In this document: positions 42,522-54,997 of the stretch, piece after piece
Position numbering within the stretch: the first letter of the stretch is position 1
How the letters are laid out: each line of letters starts with the position of its first letter
Made by a program: the position numbers and the translations under genes
The notes under the pieces: model-generated
Databases searched by the model: none
Seen by the model: only the letters and a program-made list of their open reading frames with translations
Told to the model about the DNA's origin: nothing
Assembly (NCBI GenBank): GCA_019022495.1
Contig: JAFEKR010000001.1
Coordinates: forward strand, 930,001 to 994,000
Direction of reading: 5' to 3'
From: Epichloe hybrida
Taxonomy: Eukaryota > Ascomycota > Sordariomycetes > Hypocreales > Clavicipitaceae
Length of the DNA stretch: 64,000 nt

Positions 42522-44386
42522 TACGGCGAACTTTCGGTGTATTGGCATTTTTAGGCGACAGACGGCTCGAGTTCAAGTTTGAAATTTCTTGTTACTGCTG
42601 GCTTGAGCAGGCATCCAAGCCTCTCATCATATGCAGGCCAAAAACGTCTTGGAACTGGAGTGATAAAGGAAGGGGAGCAACAAGCTTTGGCATACGGTAA
42701 GCTCCACCGATGAAGGTTAGAGCTTCCTCGCGACTAGGACAACCCTTGCGCGCGACTCGAGAAGAACGAGAAACCGTTTCAGATCTTTTGGTCGGTTTCT
42801 TTTTTAGCATACACTCGTATTCGGGAGCGGGAGTTTTGGTACTTGACTACTTCTTTATTTCGATACAGCAATGATTGGCGATGGCATTATCTCAGCATTA
42901 ACGTAATTGTTTTCCAGATGTTCACACACATATTCATGATGGACTGGGTTTTCTTACATAGGGGGTCGCGAGGATCAAGATGGGCATACTACATCCCGGG
43001 TTTCATTCACTGAACGGCAAGCATAATGCAATTATGTTCTCGTGCTTGTATAAAAGAATCAAGAGACAAATCGCAGTAAATAATCTCATTTCGTGACTTG
43101 CCTGACAGCTGTCATTGGGAGGCTTTCAATCTGGGATCCCTCACCTATGTCTTTAACTTGCCTAATGTAGAGCAGACGATCACGATGTTGCTGTAAAGAA
43201 AATGTCAGAGACCCAGCGGATGCGCACATACATGATGGCCCGTGGGGTGGCAGATTGTCAAATTGATCGCCCCATTCAGGTGTGTTGACGAAGTATACGG
43301 AGTACTCTGTAAGGTAAAGGGTTCTCATGTGTTCAACTTTGTGGGTAACCTTTGTAATATTAGTGAGAGTACATAATAATCCAGGATACTTTGCATCTGC
43401 ATTTATATAACAAGATCCTTACAGTTGCTCGAATTCATTGGCATCATAGAAGTTGTCGTTATCCGCCGGGGCCAAATCCCACCCAGCTTGCTAAATCGTT
43501 GATGAAAAAGGGGTCTAACGAGCCCGCTAATGTGAGGGTCCTGACGACCCTGTGAATGAACGAGAGGGTTTTCTACATCAAGAGCCTGCTGATGCGAGGG
43601 ACCTGATAGGCCCGTTGAAGAGCCCCGACCGAATGTGACGATTCTGATGAGAGGAATCCGACGAGCCCGTTGACCCTTTCATTGACGATTGACAATTGAC
43701 GAGTGGCCGAGGATGCCGGTATTTTTTTCCCAAGTGCCACTAACACGAGGTCTGTCACCGCTTTTTTTTGGGGGGGGCGAAGTTCAAAAACTTGTATTGC
43801 AGTATCGACACAATCCTCGGCCATTTGACGACAAGCAGTTCACTTGCCACCGACACACGTCCGGAGACCGGACTCAGAGGAATCTACGAAGTGGGTGGGT
43901 TTCAAACCTACGACTCCGTGTTTTGAATTCTGGGTCCTCCATCAGCGGCCGAACCCCCTGACCAGGCTGCGAGTACATCGTCTCGGCGCACGCTGATTTC
44001 TGGAAATTTCTGACCAATTTGATCAAGTATCCATGGGAACAACTCCTCATTGAGTAAGTGGCGAGGGTGAAATTCGTGACGGCGAACCTGTAGTGCTCAA
44101 TAGTATTTATTCCCTTGCCAGCCTTGCCAGGGGAGGGAAAATATCACAAGGTCATCTGACGTCGAAGGATCAAGAAGGCCCATTCGCCCAGGGCTATAAT
44201 TAGCTGGTCTTCCCCAATTAGCGTCATCTAGTCGTTGGCGTTATAGTTTCAAAGCCGCATTTGGACCCGCCACTTCGATCAAGGAGGGCTTACTTCCATC
44301 CTAAGTGACTTGGCGTCTGTCCGAATACCAGTCGCACTGAAAATTTTGAATCGTTCTATATATACGTTTCAGAAGCGCCAACCCAA
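42522..44386. other. Convergent spacer, RGS and TYW4
   Basis: 1.9 kb without a supported gene. It contains a degenerate 26-bp minisatellite (43500-43672), a T9-G8 junction near 43763-43779 and one TACGGAGTA copy (43296-43304). Confidence 0.5.
43500..43672. repeat. Degenerate minisatellite, unit about 26 bp
   Basis: Five or six imperfect units of the form CTGATGCGAGGG then CCTGACGAGCCCG. The clearest are those starting CTAATGTGAGGG, CTGATGCGAGGG and CTGATGAGAGGA, each 26 bp; the others are indel variants. Confidence 0.7.
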
Positions 44387-47300
44387 TTAAACTCCGTCTG
44401 CCGCAAGTTCCAGTTCACCTGCCAATCTGTTGAGGTAGAACCGTCTTGTTTCCATTGGAAATTTTCGAAAGCTCTTGCCAATTCGGCCTACGTCAAGCCG
44501 TCCTTTCTCATATGCGGCAAGGTCCCTGTTTCCATAAACGTCTCTTCCAGCAGCGTAGCCACTATTCAAATTGCGGAAGAAAACATTTACCGCTATGCTC
44601 GGAATTGCGGCGGTTGTGGCGGCGTGGAGCCAGAGAGGCGGCAAGTACAAAATATCTCCTGGTTCGAGCATCGCTTCGTGAGGGTGAGTTCCGTTCATTC
44701 GCGATGAACGGAGCTCTGAGAAAACATCAAGGCTCGAACTTGATGCACCAGGGGCAAACGCCAAATGACCCACGTCACTAGGTGGAAACAATACCATCCG
44801 TTTGGATCCTACAACTTGGGCATACATGTTCGCCATGACCTAGAATGGCAAATCAGTCGACACACGGCTTCCTCAGATCGAGTCCTGTAGACGATAGAAC
44901 ATACATCATAGTGAAGCCACATATTAACTCTGCCAGAAACCCTTAGAACAGAACTGAATATGCCATTCTGGATAGAATCCATCTGATTTGGAAGATGAAA
45001 GTCTGAAGCGATTCCTGGAAAGTCGTCTTTGATATTTGCCGGTCGATCCATTGGTTTCTCTCGCGACAAGGCGCGTAGATACACTCGATGACCGGCCTCG
45101 GCCCGACGAATTACATTCTCAAAGGATTCTGTCACGTAGCGGAAGTTCTTCGAATTGAAATCCATCTTTTCAGAATCTTGCTGGCATTCATGTATCACAA
45201 CCTAAAGATTTCAGTCATTTTGTTAGGAAGAACAATATACGAGTTTGCATCTCTTACTTGAGTATCGTGTCCAACGCGATCGATCATATAGGAGGAAGTC
45301 CACTTCCACACACAATCTCCAATGTCGGTTTTTGCAATAATTACAGGCACCGCAGTTTCCAAAATATCTCGAAGCTGTTGAGGTGTCTCTAGTCTCGTTC
45401 GTGCAACGGTCGTGATCGTTGCATCAACTTCTTTCGAACCTTGGTGTTGACTCCGGCTAGTGCCACTGACAAATCTTTGCGAACCCATGAATTGGGGTCG
45501 TGTGAGCCCCTCTGCAATAGGTTTGGAGTGCTTCCAATGAGTTGGTTTGTTGTGAATAGAGATTGTAGAAGCACCTCCTTGCCAGTATGTCCCCATGGAG
45601 AAACAAGTCGCTCCGCCGCCAAATACCATTATATTATCATCCACGCGCATTACAGATGACCCAATCATGAGTGGCGTAATTCCCTCATTATTTGTCCAGC
45701 ATAATTCACTCACGTTGCAACGATCCTGCGAATCAATATCGATCGCAACGATGGTTTGACCTTGAGATTCCTGCCTTTCGCCGACACCCCCGCAGACCAA
45801 TGTGTACGAGCCAAATTCAATAGGTTTTGCCCCGAACAGTGAGAGCTGCTTTGTTGGGTCAACTTCTTCGCCACAAGGTTCGAAGCGGATTTCAGGCTGT
45901 GCAAATTCTTGGTGAGTATTGAAGTCTTACCGTCAAAGGTGGGGATAATATTTACTTGTAATTGTTTCAACTCTAAATGCCATTCGTATACTCTCTGATT
46001 GATCCGACCCTCTAGGCCGATGCCGCCGGCAATCAAACCTGTATATACACCCTTACGCGCCACAGTATTAGGTGTATTGCATAAAATGCCACCAAAAGTT
46101 GGCCAAGGTTTTACTCCCAAAATCTTGCATTTCAGCCAGCCTTTTGAAACATGAAAAACGTAGATATTTTCAGATATATTAGACGCCCCTGTTTTCCCGC
46201 CCGCAACAAGGGCAAGATGGGTCCCAGGTAATCGTATGGTCGAGTGTCTGAACAGCGGCAGCGGCAAATTGTGAGTTGGCTTCCATCGGCAGGACGAGCC
46301 CTTCTCAAATATCCAGCAGTCTGACAAAGCGTTGGCAGGAGAGCTGCGACCCCCAACTAGCAGGATCCCGTAGTCGCCCAGATCCGTCACAGTATGACAC
46401 ATACGAGGGGTGGGGCCTGTTGTTGGGAGCAATGGTACGTCCGCCTGTCCGTCGAGGCTGTAAATATCGCAAGACCCTTCGCGACCACAAGTTCCCAGTC
46501 CAAAGAGATTGATGACCAGCCTACCTCCTGTCGGATTCCTTACAGCAAACGCGTCTCCGAATCGTCTCTTGGGTTCTTGAACAGTCTTAACGACCGATAC
46601 CTGAGTGTTGATTGATTGTCTCACTGAGTCATTCCGTCTTTGTAGAGATTCCTTCTTATATTTTGAAGAAGTCGAGGCATGAATGATGAAGTAATGGCGA
46701 CCAAACATCACGAATTCTTCCCACTCGTCAAAAGGCTCGATTTCATCTAGTGATGCTCTTTCAGCGCCACTCACAAAATCCTCACTTGACCAGACCTGCC
46801 AAAGGTCCCAAATCTTAGCCTCTTGAAACCCACGGCTGGTAAATCTATCGATCTGCCTTGACAGTGTTGGATACTGACGAACTGACTTCGGCGGGGTGTT
46901 CAGCTTGTCGAAGTGATTCAGCATAGTTCTGGCGAAAGGGTGATCTGGTCCGTGAGGCAGTAACTGCTCTAGGAGGCAAAATTCCGCTAGTACAGTAAAG
47001 TTTAGTGACGCCCCTCGCCCTCCATTTGAAAATACTTACAGTTCCCAATACTGCTTGCCCACTGAATTAAAGCATCCGCAGATTGAGTGTCCATGTATGT
47101 TATGGATACTTCTGCTACAAAGAGGACAGGGCATTCGGATAACGGAGTAAGTTCTTCCAATATTGCCCTTAGCTTTCCAAGTTCGCGAAGGTCGCATCCA
47201 ATCTGACAATAGCGTTCACTTCGTAGTATGAAATGGCTTTCCTCCGCTTCACTGACGATGAAATCTTGACCCAAGATTTCTCGTAATTGTGGCGTATTCT

Positions 47301-47951
47301 GAACGATAGATCGCTTTTTCCGCATCAAATCGGGATAGTCGATGTCCACGAACATAACGCCGTCGCAAATTGCTGCGTGGCGAGCATGTGACTGCCAAGG
47401 AAGCACATCACTGAGGTTCTCCATGATAGGGTGTCAGGGTGTGTAAGCAAGCAATGTTTGGCAGTATCAAACTCACCTGCCGCAACCAAGGTTTATAATC
47501 AGCTTCTTCTTTCTTGCCTCATATTTTTCCAGAAAGTGCTGAACAGTAACATCGATGGCTTTCAGCCTTAGCCAATATCCACGATTGATGAGCGGAGCTC
47601 GCCTTTGGTACTTTTTGACGAAGTAACGAAAGTAATGTGGTTCATTTGGGTAATACAAATTTTCCACACTGCGCTTTGAAACGATACTACTGCTATTGGT
47701 CTGAAAATTTCGTAGTTAGCAAATGGCATTTCAGTAGCGGCGTCAAGTCCCTCGTATTGATTGGCGCGTAGGCTAAAATTGTTTTACAGCGAGGGCATAA
47801 TCCTCTTCGCCTGGCCCCTGTATCGAAATGAGGAACTATTTATAGCAAGACTTACTCCCATAATCAATTCGTCCAGAACATGTTGTTCAAGCAGCTTTGC
47901 TGGCGGTGCTGCCCCAGACATGGTCATATTTTGCACTTGGTTGATGGGCAT
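44387..47951 (-). CDS. tyw4/ppm2: tRNA wybutosine-synthesizing protein 4 (methyltransferase-Kelch-JmjC)
   Basis: Methylates and methoxycarbonylates yW-72 to finish wybutosine at G37 of tRNA-Phe. Seven exons on the minus strand: 47951-47856, 47700-47477, 47410-47040, 46986-45956, 45896-45258, 45201-44905 and 44839-44387, giving 1036 residues, normal for fungal TYW4. The N-terminal LCMT-like methyltransferase shows [20 protein letters not shown], the SAM motif [27 protein letters not shown] and [12 protein letters not shown]. The middle carries Kelch-type beta repeats ([61 protein letters not shown]). The C-terminal JmjC fold has H884, D886 (WLHYD) and H958 (LPPLWLHAA). The start is [18 protein letters not shown] eight codons later is an alternative. 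Divergent from ATG18. Confidence 0.94.
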
Positions 47952-48609
47952 CTTCTGGTCAATTTTCGGTGCTATTTTCTCGCGTCTTCGAAGTTTTTGA
48001 CTAAATCGGTCTCTGAAAATTGAGTGTGGTCCATTGCGACGCTCCTTATCGAGGGATGTGCACACGTTTTGGATCCAGAGCTAAAATAATTCGAACACGA
48101 GGTAGAAGTATCTTACATAGAATTTTTATGCAATTATCAGTGGAGTTTTCAGTCACCTTCCTTTTTGGCGCGTGTGCTGGGATGGAGACGACTTCAAATG
48201 TCCCGCTCACTACCCCCTGCCATGGTGACGCTTGCTACCCCACCTATGTCAGTCCGTCACGTTGCCTATCTCCTTGTCATCACAGGACATCTGCTAATAA
48301 GATACCGGCGTATCTACTCCGTAGACTCAGCTATTATCTTCCCACGGGCCTCACATCTCGCTTCACTAACAATCCGAAATCTAGTCGCTCTTGAACTGCA
48401 GAGTTTGCTGAAGGTTTCATCATTGTCGATCCGCTTCACTAATGAGAGTTATTGCAAAGAGCAACCGACCACGATAACCTCAAAAGACGATTCGGTAGCG
48501 ATCGCGCTATTACGCCCTCTCCTTTCTCGATAAGCGACCTTCCGATCTTTGTGACCTATTGATTGCGTTACATCGACTGCTCGAAATCCACGGTCGTGCG
48601 GACGGTAGA
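47952..48609. promoter_or_regulatory. Divergent promoter, TYW4 and ATG18
   Basis: 658 bp between starts, with one TACTCCGTA copy at 48315-48323. No other motif recognised. Confidence 0.5.
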
Positions 48610-50255
48610 ATGGCTAGCCCATCCCTCAACTTCATCACTTTCAACCAAGATCACAGTTGCCTAGCTGTCGGTGAGTTGCAACTTGGCAACCGCCAATTCC
48701 ACCACGACCAAAGCCTTAAGCTTACAGGGAACTTGCAACTTTTTTCTCCCGACAGGCACTTCTAAAGGATTTCGCATATACCACACAGATCCGTTCTCGC
48801 GTATATTTAGCAGTGATGACGGGAACATAGCCATCATTGAGATGCTTTTCTCGACGTCGCTCGTTGCTCTAATCTTATCACCCAGGCACTTGATTATACA
48901 AAATACGAAGGTATTTGCTTCTTATGCACATGAAAAGGATACAGTACTTGCTTACATGATAACTCCTCGAAATAGAGAGCGTCCGTTATATGTGAGCTCA
49001 CGTTTCCATCCGCCGTCCTCGCTGTACGACTTAATCGGAAGCGTCTTGCTGTTGTCTTAGAGGAAGAGATATATTTGTACGACATCAGCAACATGAGCCT
49101 GCTCTATACCATTCCAACTTCACCGAATCCTTCTGCGATTTGCGCCCTGTCTCCTTCATCCGAAAACTGCTTCATCGCGTATCCTCTGCCCAAGCCGAGG
49201 GAGGAAGCTGAGAGCAGGCGGCCGATCCATGCACCTCCTCAGTCCACATACGTTGCACCTACTTCAGGCGAAGTGCTTGTGTTCGATACTTTGTCATTGA
49301 AAGCGATTAATGTCATCGAAGCACATCGTTCGCCACTGTCTTGTATTTGCCTAAACAATGATGGTTCTCTCTTGGCTACTGCAAGTGAGACAGGAACGAT
49401 TATTCGAGTCTTCTCCGTTCCAAGGGGTCAGAAAATGTATCAATTCAGGCGCGGTACTTACCCCTCAACAATATACAGCATGTCTTTCAATCTCAGCTCT
49501 ACACTATTGTGTGTGTCCTCGACATCCGATACAGTCCACATTTTCAGACTTAGCTTGCCTCCTAGTAACAATACTCCGGCTGGAGCGCCAATTGAATCGC
49601 CGGCATCACCGATACAGGATCGCTGGCCACGTACTAAGTCTTATGACGCCGGTGACTCTCCAGGAAACAGCGCGACCGAATCGCCAAAGAGTGACGCCGC
49701 AGGACTCTCATCAGGGGGCCGCGTGTCTGCCGGAGGCCAACAGGTTAATAGAAGGCATAGCGGGTCATTTAGTGGCCTGCTTCGCCGGTCGTCACAGCTT
49801 ATGGGTCGTGGTGTTGCCGGAGTCGTAGGGTCTTATTTACCCCAGACGGTTACCGAGATGTGGGAGCCGTTGCGAGACTTTGCTTTCATCAAAATACCCA
49901 AATCTGGATCGTCAGGTATTGGTGCGCGTGCTCCGGGAAGCTCAGACGCTGTTCCACTGAGAAGTGTTGTAGCTATGAGCAGCAGCAGCCCTCAGGTTAT
50001 GGTCGTTACTAGTGATGGTGGCTTCTATGTTTTTAACATTGACATGGAGAATGGTGGGGAGGGCTACCTCGTGAAACAGTTTTCGTAAGCAAAGTCGTCA
50101 TCTTCCTTTCAATCATCCTGTCAGAGTACAATTCTACTGCAGGAGCCCACAACAATATTTTGCGCTTGTCTACGCGATTTTAACAAAGCCTGACCAATAC
50201 ATACAGGGTTCTCGAAGGCGATGAAAAGCACGATTTGTCAACATATGGATCGTAA
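48610..50255 (+). CDS. atg18: Autophagy PROPPIN Atg18
   Basis: Seven-bladed beta-propeller that binds PI3P and PI(3,5)P2 and recruits Atg2 to the phagophore; also acts in vacuole homeostasis. Exons 48610-48670, 48756-48910, 48976-50084 and 50207-50255 give 457 residues. Begins [20 protein letters not shown] and continues [14 protein letters not shown]. The phosphoinositide-binding FRRG motif is at residues 229-232 ([17 protein letters not shown]). The CD loop is long and Ser/Pro-rich ([18 protein letters not shown] to [11 protein letters not shown]), consistent with phosphoregulation. The last exon adds [15 protein letters not shown]; a nearer acceptor would give an unrelated tail, so the distal one (50206) was chosen. 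Blade 2 ([20 protein letters not shown]) is restored only by splicing at 48975. Confidence 0.95.
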
Positions 50256-51034
50256 CATATGATTGAGCGTCAACGATTGATGTGTTACTTTTCCAAGGCT
50301 CATGTCAACACTCACACACTCAACTTCGACTATATTGGCTTATAGATACGTCATGTCTCAGAGCAATACAGACTGAGAAGCGATACGATCGAAGGTCATT
50401 GGGGACTCGGAACCTTCGAGTATTGTAAATGGAGTTATTGTTGATAAAATATACCCACGTTGTCTTTTTCGCATCAGAAAATGAGGTCGTACTCAGCTTC
50501 CAATGCCATTTTCACGATGAATTTGGAGCAAATAATTCATACTGGGGTCGCGAATAACCAACTTGATGATTTTACATCACGTATAGATAAAGCATTCATT
50601 TACCCTAATACAAATTGCGCTGTTTATGAGAAGAGGTCAATTTGTCCTGACACATCTTAATGCCCCGTAGCTGATCGTAAATCAAACACCCTGCGGCATG
50701 AAAATGCTTCCCTTGCGGCCAGCGCTCTCGCCTCCTTACCTCAAAATAACAAAATAAACCAAATGGACGAGCAGGCCAAGTCCGGGTTTCCAAAAACCAG
50801 AATGGGTCATTACTTGTTAGTCTCGTCGAGAGGGTCCCCTCCCACCCAAGAATGAAGCAATCTTATACTCCAGCGCCATGGTTTTCAGGGGTAATATCGT
50901 CGTATCACCGCAATGTTGCGATGCAGACCATTCTAAATCATATCTCGCGTTTTTGCCGCGATTCGGGCCTTTTCAATGATGCATACCATTCGATGTCTTT
51001 TTGAAACGATAATTTAGCCGTGGTGTCAGCATCG
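50256..51034. other. Convergent 3' flanks, ATG18 and phosphatase
   Basis: About 780 bp, AT-rich, no gene or repeat seen. Confidence 0.55.
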
Positions 51035-53207
51035 TTATCTCGAATAGGGCCTGTTCATCAGGGCGATTTCCCTTGCAATTTCTCTCCATTCCAACTCTCG
51101 TTGCATTGGCGCAGAAGTATCACCACCTTGCTGCAACCATTCTTCCCAGCGCAATAATTCGTACGCGAACCTGAGGTGGGGCTGTATTATCACATTGAGA
51201 CGCCGTGCACGAACGAAGCAATACGCGCGAGGAAATGACTTCTTCATAGCGCGCATTACCTCGGCGATGCAAATAGTAGCACTCCTCGATACACCAACTC
51301 GGCAGTGTACTAATGTGGCAGTCCCTCGCCGCCGACCGCGATCTATTTCATTTATACATTAGTTTGGAGAGCAGAAGTACAAAGACAATATAGAAGCAAT
51401 GACACGTCCGAGTCTTACCTATAAAATCCAGACAACCTGGAAATTCATTTGTCAAAGGGTCAATTCCGTTATCTTGGACACCTTGAACGACGTGAATATT
51501 GTCTGAACCCCACTCTTCTAATTCACCTTCGCGCCAAGAAGCTGTCTCCCCAACTGAAAGTATCTGGCTGATGCCAAGGCCTTTCAGTAGGCCTGGATTG
51601 TTTGCGTGGCCAAGGTTTCCCAAGTATAAGTAGTCTAGCACTCGGCTGGGGAACGAACCATCCAGGGATGGTAGCCATTTAGGTTCATTCCTCAGGGACG
51701 CAGTGATTTGGGCAAGACTTTGTCCGGAACATAGTGGTGACTCTCTTAGTAACTGGGGGGCAATCGAGGTTAATAGAGATACATCTGTGGGATATGCGAA
51801 AAAGTTGCGATGTTTTGAAGTATGAAGATGCAGCCATGCATGCGGAATTGGTTCACCGGTGCTGAAACTATAGTAGGCAATTCCTAGCACTGTTGATTCT
51901 GTGTATCCGTCGGCACAATGGATTAAGATCTTTCGTTCCGGTAAAAAAGTTCTGGGTTCAATGTTTGTTGACTCCGGTGACGTGGTCTCTTCTTGATGAT
52001 GAGTCTGACGAGTTCCATGCGATAAATGATATATCCACTTGCATGTTTCGACGATCCCGTCGGCCTCGTCGTGAGACCAAGTTGGGGGTATTATGCTACC
52101 TGATGAGGGAAAGTCGAAATGCAATCGGGCTTCTTGCTCAGAATTTGATCCAGCTTCAACAAGACTTCGCAAGGCTGAAGGATTGAGCCGTCCCAAATCG
52201 CTACATTCGATCAAAATATCAAATTCTTCCTCTTCGCGGCTACTTTGTTCTGGTGTTGGGCCCATGTATACATTGTGCGAAATTTCGGATGTTCGAGTCA
52301 TGTCCCGCATCTCGCTTCGCTCTTGTTGAACGAAGTCGAGGATCCGACCAGTTGTGCAACCATTAGAGTCTATCGCCACGATATTGCTCTCGAACTTCTC
52401 AAATTCAGAATACGGACTGATACAACAAAAGGTGTTGTATTCAACAATGGATATGTTTTGTTCCAGCTGAGTTTGCCTTTGGCGTGTTTGGGCGGCTGCA
52501 ATCTCCCAAGCAACCTGTTTGCTTTCTGCCAGATCTTCACCATATACGATAATATCAGATACCAGAGCAGCTTTTGCTGTCTGAATCTGAAAATTTCTTA
52601 CAGAGAACCCATCTTGTGGGTCTGCTTCGATAAACCTGGGATATGGATCGGCTTGCATGAATTCATCAGGAGAAACTGCTCCTTTGAGACGTGCTCTGGA
52701 AAGGTCACCATCAGCTTTTACAAGAAGAACGCCACGTGTGCAGACTGGTGACTTTTTGGAAAGCCTCCGACGTTCCATGAAGAATGCCTGTTGGAGTTGA
52801 TTCTTCGGATGCAATCCATGAAGCCAGGGAAACATTAGATCAGGAGAAGGCAATGGTTGGCGTGATGTAAATTCAAGAGCTGTAGCGACTTGGGATGAGT
52901 CTATTTCGAAAATGCACAAACTATCATTCTGGAGGCTGACGTAATTGTCTGTCGGGAAAAGAAGTGACCGTTGTGACAGAGACTCATCAAAGTCGGATGG
53001 TGATGCGGGCGGAGTGTGAGCGGCGTCGGACTTCGGTGACCCGGTGGGACATACTGGGATATGTTTGTTCGGTAGCGGGACAGGATAGTGTTGGCTCTCG
53101 ACTGAGCGATTGACATTCCCCAACGAATGATGGTGTGTAATGGGGGGCTCAATGTCAGGGTTGGTACTGTGAGGTGGTATTGGCCGAGGCAGAGCAATGG
53201 TCGCCAT
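51035..53207 (-). CDS. PPS1-like dual-specificity protein phosphatase
   Basis: Two exons on the minus strand, 53207-51419 and 51342-51035, give 698 residues. The intron splits the catalytic domain just before the active site. The active P-loop is HCRVGVSR with Cys610 and Arg616 and the preceding Asp-rich loop GVQDNGIDPL. An upstream phosphatase-like unit carries HCADGYTES: Cys431 is present but the required Arg six places on is Glu437, so it should be inactive; this pattern fits the fungal PPS1 family as I recall it. The N-terminal 80 residues are Pro-rich and disordered. Yeast Pps1 acts on tyrosine and serine/threonine phosphates in cell-cycle control; the substrate here is unknown. The symbol is left blank because orthology was not tested. 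Confidence 0.88.
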
Positions 53208-54997
53208 TCTAGCTACGCTGATATCACCAGTGCCTTTGCTTCTATTGCGACAAGATATTATTTCAAGCCACTTGCGCCGAGGATCGAGAGGAGCAGTCTA
53301 TTCCCCGTTCTTGTCATGACCTATCCAAGTAGAGGTCGACGTCGAGTGATTTGGTCCCGATTGAACTGTGATTGTGTTAGCACCGAGTTGCACATGGGGA
53401 TGAGCCGTATTACGTAGTGAAAGGTTGGGCAAGCCATCAAGAACAACTTCGTTGAGCCTCCCAAGAGACCGGATTTCGAACGAGGCTATTCACAATATGC
53501 AACACAAAAGAAGTACAGGCAATTAATGTGAATCCATAAGTGATTTCGAAAGCTCCGTTTACGTTCTTGACTGAAGAAGTAGCGAAGCCAAGGATGAGAA
53601 CTAAGAATGATCCCAAATTTGTAGGGTCCAGGCAACGATGATCATGTCAAATGAAAAGCAGATATGACTTCGCCTCGCTGAATGATGGCTGCAGCTAGAG
53701 TCATCGTCCAATGAAACTTTGAGATATTCTGTGCCCAAAATGGATTGTGACTCGTCTTGGAATAATTGCGAGAGAATTTCGACTTACAAAAGTATCAACA
53801 ATGGAATTGAAGGCGATGTTAAGAAGAGGGGAAAGAGGAGGGGGCATGGGGGAAAGGCTGTCAACTCAGAGGTGAATGGGCGGGCGGCAACTGGTCGTCG
53901 CATCCGCTGGTGGTGGGCGGTGGTAATGGGCAACGAGGCCACCACAATGCCACACCAACAAGACATTGATGACCATCACTACATACACTCCTTACACTCT
54001 GACTCCTTACCGTCGAGTCTGGTATTTACCCGCCCACTATTTCTTCTTACTAAACCTAAGCCTAATAGACTACATAAGGAGATCAGAAAGGAGATCAGAA
54101 AGGGGAGGGAAAGAAATAAAAAATATCAACATCCACAGCAATATCCGCCCATTCCTTTGATAGAAGATAGATAGTGCGGTGGGAGAACAGGGCATCAGAA
54201 TGGGCTAGATCAGGCTTTCCACTGGGAAATTAAAAGCAGAATCCCTGCTTCTCATCAATCAGACCGGGGCCAGACCCAGAATTGATTAACAAATGGTTAT
54301 CTGGCGGGCACGGCGGGGTAAGATCCAGGGTTCCAGCCTGAGAGTCTCGTCAGAGTCAAATGCGAAAGAGATAAAGCTACTGGTTCTGGCATGGCATAGC
54401 TTGTGGTGCCTGGCGAGCACCTCTGTATTAGAACTCCGCAGTCCCTTGAGATATATGCAAAATGGAGAGAGAGTGCTTGAGATACCTTATTAACTACACT
54501 ATAGTATTAGTACCTCTTAGCAGATAGATTATCTATGGTGCTTAGGCTATGACGTACATTTAGTATAGAACTTCTGCTTGACTAAAAATCCCTGTCAGTA
54601 CAGGTGCGACGCCTCACCGGCCCCAAGAAAACCGGCCATCGCTCGAGATATCAATTGCATTTTTTTTTACAGGACCTGAAAACAGCTAGGAGAACAGGCG
54701 CTCGGGCAGGAGGGCTCACGATAATGCTAAAGCCGAAGTCACATTCGCCACGTAGGACGTTGAAGTTGAGGCAAGCCAGCTCATTGCTTTCCGTGTTATT
54801 GATTTCTTATAATTTTTTTGGGCTCATTGGTTGTGGCCAATGCATCTAAGTTATGAGAAACATGACAATTGCTGGCGATACCCAGCCAGTACAACAATTA
54901 ACATACGAGTAATGGCTTTCCGTGTTATTACAATGAGAACACCTCTAATCTCTTTGGGAGACAGACCCCTATGTGAGGTGCTGCACGCAGCTGGCAG
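53208..54997. promoter_or_regulatory. Spacer between phosphatase and second repeat element
   Basis: 1.8 kb divergent region toward RAD3, no supported gene. It contains the 41-bp block copy B (54510-54550). Confidence 0.45.
54510..54550 (+). repeat. 41-bp dispersed block, copy B
   Basis: Same strand as copy A at 36692-36732, 33 of 41 identical, eight transitions and no transversions. It lies about 450 bp before the second inverted-repeat element. Confidence 0.8.

Noticed and set aside
43880..43975. tRNA-like stretch on the minus strand (AGCCTGGTCAGGGG plus GGTTTGAAACCC)
   Set aside because: A- and B-box resemblance only; no acceptor stem or sensible anticodon arm could be formed.
44840..45960. 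Frameshift in the TYW4 Kelch/JmjC part
   Set aside because: Apparent breaks are explained by consensus introns at 45897-45955, 45202-45257 and 44840-44904, which restore one frame.
49358..49828. 156-codon open frame overlapping ATG18
   Set aside because: Shifted-frame shadow of the PROPPIN coding exon.
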